The notes below the pieces were generated by a model. That model ran no database searches, had not been told where the DNA came from, and was given only the letters and a program-made list of their open reading frames with translations. This document shows, one piece after another, positions 1-13,700 of a stretch of 64,000 nucleotides of DNA. The translations under genes were made by a program, and so were the position numbers. The stretch comes from Diospyros lotus (lineage: Eukaryota; Streptophyta; Magnoliopsida; Ericales; Ebenaceae), in contig NC_068344.1 in assembly GCF_014633365.1 (NCBI RefSeq), positions 4,663,327 to 4,727,326 on the forward strand, read 5' to 3'. Within the stretch, counting starts at the first letter, position 1; every line of letters begins with the position of its first letter.

Positions 1-560
1 TAGGAGGAAAGAATGTCTTCTCGGATGCGTCGTGTGCTTGTAGTGATGGGACTGAATATTCGACGCCGGAGAAGGCGCCCAGATGGCGGCATGGCGTTAA
101 TGAGACCCTCATTAATGGGGATAAAATCTGTCATTAATGAGAATGTGATCTGAGATATACGCGCGAAAATCCAGAAATGGATACAATGATGATGTTGCAG
201 ACGGGTGTAAGGTCAGGATGAGACTGCCATGGGCCAAGAAAAATGAGACGATAGGGTAAGGCCAGGATGGGCCAGTCAGAATAACTCCTGGCCCACAACT
301 ATTCTCTGGTTACTTTTGCGGCCTTTTTGTTATATAAGCTGATCAGTTAGGTTAGCGAGTTAGAAGCGTCGCCGAGAGCTAACTAGAAATATCGTTGGGA
401 GCTCGTTTAAAGCCTGGTTGGTCCTGCGATCTAAGCTCGGGTTTCAGCAATGTGTGAGCTCACTTCAACGAACTCAACTTGGGGCCCACTGAGTCTTAGG
501 CGATTGGGCAGCCGACTAGGTCAAGTCCAGCCCATAAAATATAGTCCAGGGAAATACCCG
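1..560. repeat. possible right-hand LTR remnant at the window edge
   Basis: A purine-rich tract (2-13) directly precedes TGTC at 14, the arrangement of a polypurine tract next to a 3' LTR. A TATATAAG-like promoter element lies near 330. The stretch is richer in G and C than the DNA after it. No second LTR, internal domain or target duplication is visible, so this is only a suggestion. Confidence 0.25.
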
Positions 561-1654
561 TACCAATATCGAAATTCTCAAATAATATAAGATAAATTGT
601 CTTTAAACCTCCTCTACTATAGAAATTTTTGTATTTTTTTTTAATTTCAAACACATTTTCATTACATCTTGACACAAAATGACAATAATTAAAATTAATT
701 TAAATTAAATTAAAAACCTTTTTCTAGTCTCTCTATTTAATTAAAGAAAATAATATAATAAAATAAAAATCCAGAAGATGCAACTCTATTTTGTTATTTA
801 ACCAAAGTTGTTGCATGCAAGAGAGAGAAAGCCCATCAACGATGGGCTATTTACAACAACCCTAGCGAGCACTTGGGTCAATATTGTTGCTCATTATGGG
901 TAGTCTCCTCTTCTTTTGTACCTTATTAGTTTTGTTTAAAAAACCCTATCGTTGTGTAATTATGAGATTGCAAAAACCATATGAATGATGGCTTTTAACA
1001 GAAACTTTTCAACTTCATACCCCCAATAAGGCTTTTCACTCTCTCTCTCTCTCTCTAAAACCTTATTATTATTATCAATGATGAGGTTTCAATCTCCTCT
1101 CTTTGTTAGAAAGTGCAAACTCCATCAAAGGATTGAAATAACTATACTCCTATAGGCTATATAGCTACTTGAAAATGGAATTGGATTTTTGAGGAACACT
1201 ATTATTATGTTTACCCAGTTGCATTGTGAGGAGTTAATAAATCAATCAATAATGAAATTCAAAATCCACGTTTCCATGGCATATGGATTGATTGAAGCTT
1301 ATCATTTTCATTTCCTTATTTATCGCACACGCTGGTTGTTCCAGCCAATGCACAAACAGAGCCAGCCAGCTATAAGCCGCGATGTCCGCGGCCCGCTGTA
1401 TTGGTGACGTACTCCTAATAACATAAATCAAGTTCACGGAATATTCGATACACGGCAGGGCACGGCAGTAGGGCCCTCCAAAGTCCAAAAGCTAAGCGCA
1501 ATCTCAACGCGTCCTCTTCAGTTCGTTTTTGCTCCGCCCATCTCCGCCAATCACGCCGCTCAACACCCCCCACCCCCCGCGCTCTCTCTCCCCAGGCTGC
1601 TCGGCTCTCTGTTTCACAGTCATAGCTCTTCCTCTCAACTCCAAAACACACACC
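561..1654. other. 5' flank of the RLP4-type gene
   Basis: AT-rich DNA with a short (CT)n tract near 1040-1056, then a pyrimidine-rich stretch (about 1500-1654) that probably includes the 5' untranslated leader of the gene starting at 1655. No convincing TATA box could be chosen and no other gene is visible. Confidence 0.4.
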
Positions 1655-1726
1655 ATGTCTCCCCTCGTCTTCCTCCTGCTCCTCCTCTTCCCCGCCATTT
1701 CTTTCTCCTCCTCCCTCTTCAGTAAG

Positions 1727-1763
<37 letters not shown>

Positions 1764-4700
1764 ATGTATATGAATGTTGAATCTAACCGTTTTTACGGCC
1801 GCTCACAGACACCGCCTACCACATTGACTGCGGAGGACCGACGAATTCCAGCGACAGGTTCCATACTCAGTGGATCGCCGACCGCTTCTTCACCGGCGGC
1901 TCCGCCGGCCTAGTCTCGGAGCCCCTTCGGTTTCACAATCAACAGGAGAAGACGCTGCGGTTCTTCCCTATCTCCGTCGGTAAGAAGAACTGCTACGTCG
2001 TACCGGTCCCCGCCGGCCGCTACTACATCCGAACATTCACCGTCTACGACAACTACGACGGCAAGTCGCACACTCCGAGTTTCGACGTGTCCGTTGAAGG
2101 AACTCTGGTTTTTAGCTGGCGCTCGCCGTGGCAAGAGGAGATCGCCCGGAACGGCGCCTACTCCGACCTCTTCGCCTTCGTCTCCGACGGCGAGGCGGAT
2201 GTCTGCTTCTACAGCATTGCTACTGATTCGCCGGTTATCGCCTCTCTCGTGCTCATCCAGATCGATCCGGCGTCTTATGCTTCCTCCTCAAGCGGCAATC
2301 GCTCGATTCTGGTGAATTATGGACGGTTCAGTAGTGGCTCCGAACAGTGGGGGCCAGGGTTCACCAACGACACCGACCTTTTCGGCCGATCCTGGCAGTC
2401 CGGTGCTGAATTTCGGTCTCCGCGATCGGCAGTGAAGGCTGTGTCGGCCATAAGGAATGTGCTTAATACCGATCAAAGTCCCAACTATTTTCCGATGAAA
2501 TTGTACCAAACGGCGGTGGTGACGATTGGAAGTGGCACGTTAGAGTACGAATTGCCGGTTGATGCGAAAATGGACTACTTGTTATGGTTTCATTTTGCCG
2601 AGATTGATGTCAGTGTAACGAAGCCAGGGCAGAGAGTGTTCGATGTGGTGATAAACGACAAAAATGCTACTAGGATTGATATCTTCAAGGAAGTTGGGAG
2701 CTTCGTGGCGCATAGCTGGTATTACACAGTGAAGAATTTGAGCAGTACTATTATTACTGTGAAACTGGTCCCTGTTGTTGGTGCACCAATAATTTGTGGG
2801 CTCGAGAACTATGCAATTGTTCCGGCTGATCTCTCCACTGTTCCTGATCAAGGTATAGATATATACATATAATTCATATGTTAAATGGTATATACTTTGA
2901 AGAATTTGCAAGTTTCCACTGGGGTTTTCTATTAACAGCAACAAAAAGAGATACTCATGCATGCTCCTGCTTTTGTGATTTTGACTAGTTTGATTGTGGA
3001 GCATTATAGGAAAAGGCATTGAAGTTTTAAATCTTAAAAAGGAGGTTTTTCGTGTCTGATACTAGAAAAACTTCATTTAAACTTAGCCTAATTGTAATAA
3101 TAAAGAAAAACCTAGCACACCATAAGCATTTGATTTGCCTGGGACAAAACCTTGCCTTCTGATTTTTTAATTTCACTTCAATGGATTTTGCAGGCTTGTT
3201 TAAAGGAAGCAATAAAGGCAAAAACATATATAAATTACTTCAAAATGACTATAATCTTTTTATGGTTGCTCTTTTAAATGCATCATCATATAGTTACAGT
3301 TACTTAAAGTTCTCTTAAGTTGTTTTCAAGAAGAAACAAACAAGAAAACAAAAAGTTAGTTTTTATAATATAATCAAATTGTGAACAAAATAATAGGGGT
3401 GCAATTCTGTTGTTTTTAGAGTCATAGGAACATAGATTAAAGTATAATAGGGGGTTGGTCAATCTCGTAACTATTGATTGATTGTAGTGTTTTGTTTCGT
3501 CTGATGTTTGCTGTGAAACTATGATTTTCCTCCTAAGTTCTTGTATTTCTATGTGCATCCTGTGTGATTGTTCCGCTAATTCCTTGAAGGCAACAGTAGT
3601 TTATTGATCACACTATAGTTGCAGTTGATGACTAAGCAAATTTCTAATGCCAAAAATATTTTAAATGAGTCTAGTAATGCAAGATCAACACAATAATCCT
3701 CCTCCACATCAGCTGTGCCCACTTGATATATTCATATAACACTGATAGCTAAAGCACACAATTGTTCCATCCAAATGCTGCTTGAAAAAAACAAAATGAG
3801 AACAGAATAACTTTATTTTCTTTTATTATGTATGAATGATTTAGGCATAATAAAGAACGGCAAATATGAAGCTAATCTTAGCATACAGGATGTTCCTTTC
3901 ACTTGTAAGATGTGATGGTTGTACCTGTTTTGCAGTGGTTGCCATGCGAGCTTTGAAAGAGTCACTTCGTGTTCCAGATAGAATGGGTTGGAATGGAGAC
4001 CCTTGTGCTCCTACCAATTGGAATGCTTGGGAAGGTGTTACTTGCAGCCCCAAAAAGAATGGATCTGGCCTTGTGGTCTCTCAAATGTACGCACTGCCCC
4101 TCTTTTATTGCGTGTATATATTTTATCCAGTGACCAGTTTGTGTAAGATTGGATGGAAATGCTCGAATATTTCATTAACATATAGCCCTAGTTATAGGGT
4201 TGAATATTTACAACTTTTGGAAAGATTACAACAAGGAAAGATTACAATAAAACACATTAGGAAAGTATCCTCATTTGAAATTAGGAAACTATCCAAAAAA
4301 CAAGATTTAGAAACTTTCTAAAAACCTTAAGCATTCTAGAAGCAGTTGTGGTTGGCTGTTTTCCTTTCTCTTGAACTGTCAGACATCAACATTTCCCCTC
4401 AAACTGGTGAATGAATATCCATCATTCCCACCTTGCATACTCTTCAAATCTTCTAGTTGTCAATCCTTTTGTTAGAAGATCAGCCACCTGCTTCTCGGAT
4501 GGAACATAGGGTATTTGAATTATACTTTTCTAAAACTTTTCCTTCATAAAATGCCGTGTCAATCTTAATATGCTTAGTCCTGTTATGCTGCACAGGATTA
4601 TGAGTAATACTTATAACTGATTGGTTATCACAAAATAACTTAATTGGCTCATTAACAACAATCTTGAGATCTTCTAGAACAATCCTTAGCCATAGCAATT

Positions 4701-7700
4701 CACATAGGCTGAGTGCCATAGCCCTGAATTCTGCTTCAGCACTTGACCTTGCCACTATACTCTGCTTCTTGCTTCGCTAAGAGATCAAATTCCCACCTAG
4801 AAACATGTAATATCCAATAGTAGACCTTCTATCCATTAATGATCCAGCATAATCTGCATCTGTATAGCCTTGTATATCCAAAGTACCACCTGTTTTGAAC
4901 ATAGTTCCTTTGCCTGGGGTTGTTTTTAGGTAGCACAATATTCTTCTTACAGCCTATGTATGATCCTCAGTAGGACAATGCATAAATTGACTTACTAAGC
5001 TCACTGTATAGGCAATATCTGGCCTGGTGTGTGACAAGTAAATTAGCCGACCTACTAGCCTTTGATACCTCTCTTTTCCACTAGTGGACTGCTGGTACCT
5101 CCTCCTAATTTAGTATTAGGTTCCACTAGAGTGCACACTCCTTTTCCTCCCAACAAACTTGTTTCTTTTAAGAGGTCCAGTATATAGTATATACTTGCGT
5201 TGAGATAGAAAGATACTTGCTTTGGAGTGGGCCATTTCTATTCCCAAAGAAGTATTCAAGTGACCCTAGGTCTTTGATTTCAAAGTTCTGAGCTAGCTTT
5301 CTTCTTAGAACCTTCTGTTCTTCCATGTCATCTCATGTTACAATAATATCATCCACATAGACTAGAAATGTGTCAAGACCCTAGTCACAACTTATGTTTC
5401 CTTAGAAGATAGAACTAAAAATTGAGGGAGAAATAACAAGAATTGAGAGGGAACATACTAAAATTAGGGAGAACTAATAGAAATGAGGGGAGAATCCAGG
5501 AGAATGGGGGAAGAAAAATAGATAGAACTTGAGAGAGAACAAAGAGAATTCAATAAACTTGATAATTCATACATTGATGTCCGACTATGAGGGTTATGGC
5601 TATTTTGTAATTTTCAATTGCATTTTAAATTTTCAGTTGTAGAATTGGAGGGAGCTAACTGATTCTGTTAGTAGTTTTACCATAATACCCTCGAGTGCGT
5701 GTAAACCATGGGGAACAACCTATATAAGGCTCTTAAGCAAGAGGATGGGAATTCATTGTGGATTGAGAATTGAATTCTTTCCCTCTAATTTTCTCTCTCT
5801 AATCTCTTCTCTCACTTTCCCTCTGAAATTCTCTCTCCGATCTCTCTTTTTTTCTCTTCTCAAATAGTCGAACTCAAGCCTCTTCCTCGAGGCTTGACAA
5901 TTGATATCAGAGTCGGTCATCCTCGGGTGTGATCTGGTGAAGGTATAACAGAATTGGCGGGTTGACAATCTAGGAGGTGTTGGGAGAAATGACAGAAGGT
6001 ACTAGAATAAAGCAATTGGGGAATTGAATGGAGGCGATAGAGGTTGGGCTTGCTCAAACACAGGAGGTGGTTACACAGAGCAAAGAAGAAATACGATTGA
6101 TTCAGGAAGAGTCGTGGGAGGATATCGCAGCATCTAATGATGGAGTTCTAAGGGAATTGGCAAGGCAGAGGGAGACTATGGATCAACGGATCAACAACAT
6201 GATTAACATGCTGTCCGCATTGCCTCAATTCTGGTTACCATCGAAGTTTCCTCCTCAAGTAGAGTCGGAGATGGGATCATCGGGACCCGGCATATTGCTG
6301 AGACCATAAGGAGTTTCAGATGCGGGAGAATCACAATTCGAAGAGACGCGTGATCAGGTAAGAGAGTTGAATTCCTCTAGATCTAGTCAAGGTCATCTAC
6401 CGAGGCTAGAGATACCTCTTTTTGAAGGATCCAAACCGCGCTGGTGGATCCGAAGATGTGAGAGGTATTTTCAATTCTATCACATACTCGAGAATCAGAG
6501 GATAACCATAGCTACGACATATCTTAACGATGTGGCCGATAGCTGGTACCAAGGATGGTCTAGATCAAGGGGTGTGGGGGCGAGATGGATTAACTTCGTA
6601 GAAGAGTTGTGTGTAAGGTTTGGAGAAAGGAACATGATCGATGTCATTGAGGAATTCAACAAACTCAAGCAAGAAGGGACGGTCATGGAGTACTAAGAAA
6701 AATTCGAGGAGCTGGGGGCATTGATGTGGAGTGCTCAACCCACTCTCACAGACTAATATTTTGTCTCGAGTTTCATTAGTGGTTTGAAAGACGAGCTAAA
6801 GTCCATGGTAAAAATGTTCCTATCGGCCAATGCCACGCTATCACAGTAGTGGTGCCAGAATGGATGAAATAAGTGGTGCAAAGTTATGAGAATACTAAGT
6901 GGGTGAAAGAACTCTTAACCAAATTGACAGTACAAACTACAAACGAGAAAGGTTACTCACTGTCCAACGGTCTCATCAGATTTTAGGGCAAATTGGTGGT
7001 GGGAGATGATAAAGGGTTGAAAGAAAAGATATTGCGGTCATTGCATTGCTCACCTTTAGGGGGTCATTCCGGGATCTGGGCTACCTACCACAAGGTCAGA
7101 CAATTGTTCTTTTGGCTAAAACAAAAGCAAGACGTGGTAGAATTTGTGTTGGCATGTGAGACGTGCCAAAGATGTAAGCACGAGCAAGTGCCATATCCAG
7201 GCATGTTGCAACCTTTAGAGGTTCCAGAACAGGCATGCGAAGGTATATCTATGGATTTTGTGGAGGGATTACCAAAATTCGAAGCCAAAGACGTGATTCT
7301 AGTGGTAGTGGACAGACTAACAAAATTTGGGCACTTTATCAGCCTCACACACCCTTTCTTAGCCCAAGAAGTGGCTAGGATTTTCTTGAATTCAGTGGTA
7401 AAGCTACACGGGGTCCCTAAGACAATAGTATCGAACAGGGATAAAATATTCATTAGTAATTTCTGGCAAGTATTGTTCAAGAAACTGGGAGTTGGGTTGT
7501 AGTTGTCTGCTGCCTACCACCCTTAAACCAATGGCCAAATGGGGAGGGTCAACCAATGCCTCGAAGCATACCTAAGGTGCATGTGTTTTACAAGGCCCAA
7601 GAGTTGGAACTGATGGCTACTACTAGCCTAGTGGTGGTACAACTCTTGTTTTCATAGTGCCATTAAGAGAAGTCCTTTCGAGGCTGTGTTTGGATACAAA

Positions 7701-10700
7701 CCTCCCCCATTGCTTGCTATAGCTAGCACTTCTTCTAGCCTAGCAGCAGTGGAGCAGTACCTACAACAAAGGAAGGGTATGCTCTCTGTTCTAAAGAAGG
7801 AACTTGCTGGTGCTCAAAACAGGATGAAACAAGTAGCGGACAGAGGAGAAGTGAGGACTTTTGAGATTGGGGACAAGGTGTTCCTTAAGGTTAGAAGGTC
7901 TTTGCAGCAACCATTCGCTTCCACACTAGCATTAAAGCTCAGTCCCAAGTACTTTGGGCCCTATGTCATTAAAGCTAGAGTGGGAAAAGTAGCCTACAAG
8001 TTAAGGTTACCTGAAGGAATCAACATGCACCCAGTGTTTCACGTGTCACTTCTTAAGAAATCCCTTGACCCAGGGGCCACCAGCAGCCAACAACTATCGA
8101 CAGCAGAAGATGAGCTTGAAGAGACCCTAGAGCCGCGAGCCATCCTAGACAAGAGAGTGGTCTATCAAGGAGCAACACCCCTAACACAAGTTCTAGTCCA
8201 ATGGTCGCAATTACAACTAGACCATACTACATGGGAGTACCTACCCGAGTTGCTGACAAGGTTCCCACGAGTGGTAGGCCCTATTGTGAAGGATTCTTGG
8301 GGACAAGAACGTAATTGAAGGGGGGGAGAATGTCACGACCCCATGGGTTGTTTTGTAATTTTCAATTGCATTTTAAATTTTTAGTTGTAGAATTGGAGGG
8401 AGCTAACCGATTATGTTAGTAGCTTTACCATAATACCCTCGGGTGCGTGTAAACCATGAGGAACAACCAATATAAGGCTCTTAAGTGAGAGGATGGGAAT
8501 TCATTTTGGAATGAGAATTGAATTCTTTCCCTCTAATTTTCTCTCTCTAATCTCTCTCTCACTCTCCCTTCGAAATCCTCTCTCCTCTCTCTCTCTCTCT
8601 CTTTCTCTTCGCAAATAGTCAAACTCAAGCCTCTTCCTCGAGGCTTGACATTGTTATGTATAGGCAGCCCACAATTCTATAGAGCAGTTACCACTTCTCC
8701 ACTACTAGTAATTTCTCCTTTAGTTACTCCACTACCTCTCCACTATTCCATAACTAAGAATAATAAGATAATAAAAACAATAACTAACTATTTTAGAAAA
8801 TTAAGTAAAAATAAAAATAACAAGCTGGTTGTGACATAATGCAGTCACCTTTCCCTCCATTGAGTGCTTAAAATAGAGAGTGTGGTCCCCCTTACTCTGC
8901 TGGTATCCCATAAGCTTCATAGCTTTGGAGGACTTATCAAACTAGGCTCTCGATGATTGATTGAGGCCATAGAGAGCCTTTTTCAGTTTACACACTTCAT
9001 TTGCTTTTCCTTCCTTGAATCTTGGTGGTTGTTCCATGAATACCACTTCTTCTAAGTCACCATGAAGAAATACATTCTTCACATTTAGTTGTCGTAGTGG
9101 CCATCCATAGTGAGCTGCTAGGGATAAGAGAATCCTCATAGTGATCATCTTTGGCTACTGGAGCAAAAGTCTCAAGTAGTCAATCCCATATGTTTGGGTG
9201 TAGCCCTTGGCCACTAATCGGGCCTTGTACCTTTTCAAAGATCCATCTGCATTATATTTTAAGTTAAAAATCCATCTGCAGCCCACTGGAACCACCCCTT
9301 GGTCTAGGCACCAGATCCCCTGTGTTATTCTTCTCCAATGCTCTCCTTTCCTCTTACATAGCTAGCTTCCATTTCTGATCCTTTAAGGCCTCATCCATCG
9401 ATTTAGGAATGGTAATGGTGGTCTAGGGAAGTCAGGATGCTTTATGCCTTTGGGACAACTTGTTATAAGAAAGATAGTTGGCTAGAGGATGCTGAGTGCA
9501 TCTTCTAACCCCTTTTTCTAATGGCAATAGGGATATCCAAATCAGTAGGGTTAGAATGAACCGGATTTAAGGAACAAACCATTTTAGTACCTGGCTAGGA
9601 ATTAGATGCTGATCCTTGCTGAGGTTGAGAAATAGGTTGCTGTATTATGTGGTACACAAAATGGGAGCCTTTGAACCTTATTGGGGATGAAGCCTTAGTT
9701 TTACTTGCTTGGTCAAGGCTGTGGTGATCACTTGGAACAAACGAGTGATGATCATCATCAGAGATAAGTTTTGATCTAGTAGTTGCAGTAGGTTTTGATG
9801 TCTTAAGAGGGATTAAGTCCAGACTAGGAAGGGCTGTGTCATGTACCACGTGATATAAGGGGTCGTATAGCAATTAAATGTAATGGAGGAACTAAATGTA
9901 ATAAGAGAGGAATCTAGGCGCGAGTTAGTTAGTGGCTGTAGGGGTATGGTACAGACTTTGTTGTTGCTGTGGCAGGTTGTACATTCCCTAATGATGTAAA
10001 CAGTTACTGCACGTGAGGGGCTAGTATCCCAGCTATATATGGGTACTCTATCTCTCTCGGCATTTTTCAGTTAATATTACAACTTAATTTTCTAGAATCC
10101 TCTCTCATTTCTCTCTTTCTCCCTCAATTCTCTCTGATTTCCCTCTCCTAACTCTCTCGATCAGCCTATTGATCGAGAATCCCTTAGTCAGATCCTCTGG
10201 ACTTGACAGGTTGAACCTTGGTCACCTATCAATTGATTCTCCCCCTAGGGACCAAGGTTAGAAGAACCAAAAAAGGGTTGAGACTCAACAAAGGTCACAT
10301 CCTTTGAAACAAAAAATTTCCTAGTAGAAGGATGATAGCATTTGTAGCATTTTTGGGTAGCAGAATAGCCAAGGAAGATACATCTAAGAGCCCTAGGATC
10401 CAACTTGTCTCTATCTTGTTTAGGAACGTGAACAAAGGCTACACAACCAAACACTCTAAGAGGAAGTGAATTATGCAAGCTAATGTCTGGAAAATGAGAG
10501 GAAAAACACTGGAAAGGACTTTGATGACCGAGAATTTTAGAAGGCACTCTATTGATTAGGTAGGCTGCAGTGAGGGTTGCCTTTCCCCAAAAATTCTTAG
10601 GAACAATACGATGGTGGAGGAGAGTTCTAGTGACATTTAGGAGGTGTCTCATCTTCCTCTCAGTCACTCCATTTTGTTGTGGAGTGTTGATATAGGAAGA

Positions 10701-13700
10701 CTCGTGGATAACCCCCTTTTGTTGGAAAAATTGATGCAAGTGCTGGTTAAAATAATCTCTTGTATTATCAGTCCTAAATTTCTAAATATGAGAGCCAAAT
10801 TGAGTCAAGATCATTGTATAAAAGTGAGATAAAATAGTACTACCAGCAACCTTGTCCTTTAGAAGAAATACCCAAATCATTCTAGTGCAGTCATCTATAA
10901 AAGAGATGAATCATCTAACCCCAGAATAATTGGGAATCCTAGATGACCCCCAAACATCAGAATGAATTAATGCAAAAGGGTGAGAAGAGAGTTCATTGCC
11001 AATAGGATATGAGACTTGATGATGCTTTGAAATTTCATATACATCACAATGCAGGGTACTAGGATCTAAGTGCTTGAACAAAACATGAAACATAGTTTTG
11101 AGTAATTGAAAAGGAGGGTGCCCCAGCCGATAGTGACGAAGCCAGATGTCACTAAGAGCTGGATGAGACTGAGATGTGCAGACTAGCTTAGGCTGAGTCC
11201 CATTAGGTAACAAAGTCTTCCTCTTTAGAACATACAACGCATTCCTCTCCTCAACAGCATCAATCATCTTTCCCGTGTCCGTTTCCTGAAATTCACAAGT
11301 GAGAAGAAAAAATAACACGACAATTGAGATCTTTAGTGAGTTGATGAACATAAATTAAGTTGGTTGACAAGTTAGGGACATGTAGAACCTGCTTGAGAGG
11401 AAGATTAGGGCTAAGAGTGACCCTGCCTTGACCCTTTATGATGATTTGTTTTGGACTCTTAAGAGGCTTATAGGTGTCAAAAATAGTGGGGTTATGGGAC
11501 GCGGTCTGTAACCCCTGAGTCTAGAATCCATATGTCATCCTTATTGATTTTTGAGGCTGTTAAAGAATTAAAATGAAAGCTATTACCTGGAAGGTTACCT
11601 TTTTGGGCAATAGAGCTGTCATGGAATCGAGGCCGGCCCAGGCCAATTTTGCTGCGGATTTATTTACTTTCGCTGCTTCTCTTTCTCTTTATTGTTTAAT
11701 TGTAATTCTCTTTTCCCACTGTTAGTTAGTTAGAAGGAATGTCCAAGTGTAAAGGTGGCTAGGATAGGACAAAATAGTTTGTTATGGGGGTTATGATCTG
11801 CTGTGGCAACACCCTAAAACAAGCTATATAAGCTCAGACTTTCCCTGTAAGAGATTATCGATTATCAAGAAAGAACTCAATCCTTACTGTCTTAACTTCT
11901 CTCACACTCTCATTCTCTCGTTCTCTTCCAATCTCTCCCTTTCCTTCCACAGTTCTTCAGCTCTCTCTTCCAATACACATTGAATTAGAAGGATTATTAT
12001 TGTCACATTCCATAATTGTGACATTTGGTATTAAAGCCTCGTTCCCGGCAATGGAGTAACATTGCGAGAGAGATGGCCAAAGGGACTCGCATGAAGAATA
12101 TGGAGTCACAACTCCAGCAAGTCACTTCGACCATGGGAGAGTTCCAGCATCGCGTGGATCGTTTGGAATAGGGATCTGAGAAGAATTACGAGGCAATCAG
12201 GGGACTAGAGCATAGGCTCAAAGGTGGTTTGAATCAGATGAGGGAAGATATCAACCAAATGAGAGAGGAGATGGGGAATCAGCTTCACGGTTCATGTTGA
12301 TGTTCACCCAGCAAAACCAAGTAAGAATGGCCCCTGGCTTTCCTCCTAGAACTAGAACATAACCTATTTTACATAATGAAAGGATGAACCGGGGAAATGG
12401 TGCTTCGAAGATTGAGGTTGAGCAGGACGATGAGATCGAAATGGAAACAAGGAGGGGGCGAGAGGACAGGTTTACTCCACCTCAACCATGATTTCCCATG
12501 CCACGAATGGAGATTCCGGTATTCGAGGGAGCTAATCTCAGGTGGTGGATTAGGAAGTGTGAGCGGATGTTCGAATGGTATAATGTGCCAGTTGAAAGAA
12601 GGGTGGCCTTAGCTGCTGCCTACTTTGATGATATGGTAGATGCATGGTTCCAAGGGTGGACCTGAACTAGGGAGAATTATACCTGGAGGGAATTCTCAGA
12701 AAAGCTATGTGAAAGGTTCGGGGAGAGGACCATGTCGGACACTACAGAGGAATTCAATAAGTTAAGGCAAGCTGAGAACGTTGGGTCTTATTTGAGACGT
12801 TTTGAGGAGTTAGAGGTCGCTAATGAGTAACAATGACCCCCACTTGTCGAAAGCCTACTTTGTTTCTAGCTTTCTTAGCGACCTCAATGAGGATTTGCAA
12901 CCGATGGTAAAAATGATAAGGCCTTGGACAGTGGAACAAGCAGTGGAGAGCCAAGTTGCAGGAGCTGGTGGTTGAAGCTCTTATGAAAAAACAGAGACAA
13001 CAACAAAAAGTGACGTCTGGGGGAAATTGGCAGCAAAGGGACTTATAGAGACCCGATTAAAGGAAATATAGGGGGGAGAAATGTTGGTGGTCCGTATCAA
13101 GGGAGATGATTTAAGGAGCCTAAGAGGCAACCGGACACATGTTACAAGTGCGGTGATAGGTACTATCCTGGGCACCAATGCAAACGCTAACTATTGCTGT
13201 TGGAAGGAGATAGAGATGGTGAACTAGAGGTGGAAGAAGGAGAAGAAGTAGAGGATCTCAGGGAAATTAGAGGGGAGGATGATGGAGAAATATCCCTCCA
13301 TGCCCGCAAGGGAATCACCAACAACAAGATAATTAAGGTTGAAGGGAAGGTGAATGAGGGCAATTTGTCAATTTTGATTGGCAGTGGAAGCATACATCGT
13401 TTCCTTGACAATAGCACTGCTAGGAAGCTAAAGTGCCAACTCACTAGAACACCGCCCCTGAGTGTTGTCGTTGCTAATGGGAATTAGGTGTTGAGCAACT
13501 CGACTTGCCTGGGATTCGTATGGGAAATGCTGGAAGAAAAATTCAAGGTAGACCTCAGGTTGTTGCAGCTAGGAGGGTGTGATGTGGTGTTAGGAGTGGA
13601 TTGGATGAAAGAGGTGAGCCCCACAAGCTTTGATTTCAACCGTATGGAAGTCTCCTTTGAAAAAGAAGGGAGAAGAATGACTCTTACAAGTGGGCAAGAG

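Larger units (their letters stand above)
5578..8650 (+). mobile_element. internally deleted Ty3/gypsy chromovirus
   Basis: Two LTRs (5578-5899 and 8331-8650) enclose 2.4 kb. After the first comes TTGATATCAGAG, resembling the initiator-tRNA-Met primer site. Before the second is a GAAGGGGGGGAGAA polypurine tract. Gag is followed directly by integrase and a chromodomain tail; protease, reverse transcriptase and RNase H are missing, so the copy could only have moved with help. The flanks are ATTGA and TTGTT, not an exact duplication. Confidence 0.88.
5371..8836. mobile_element. solo LTR inserted in the copia RT, itself split by a gypsy element
   Basis: It begins TGTCAAGACC and ends GGTTGTGACA. 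The flanks are AAATG (5366-5370) and TAATG (8837-8841), a 5-bp duplication with one change. Joining the flanks restores the copia frame (VTAL next to FLVYVDD). Removing the gypsy element at 5578-8650 leaves about 390 bp, with no internal domain or partner LTR. Its purine-rich + strand (repeated TTGAGGGAG-like text) suggests it lies opposite to the solo LTR at 9837. Confidence 0.72.
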
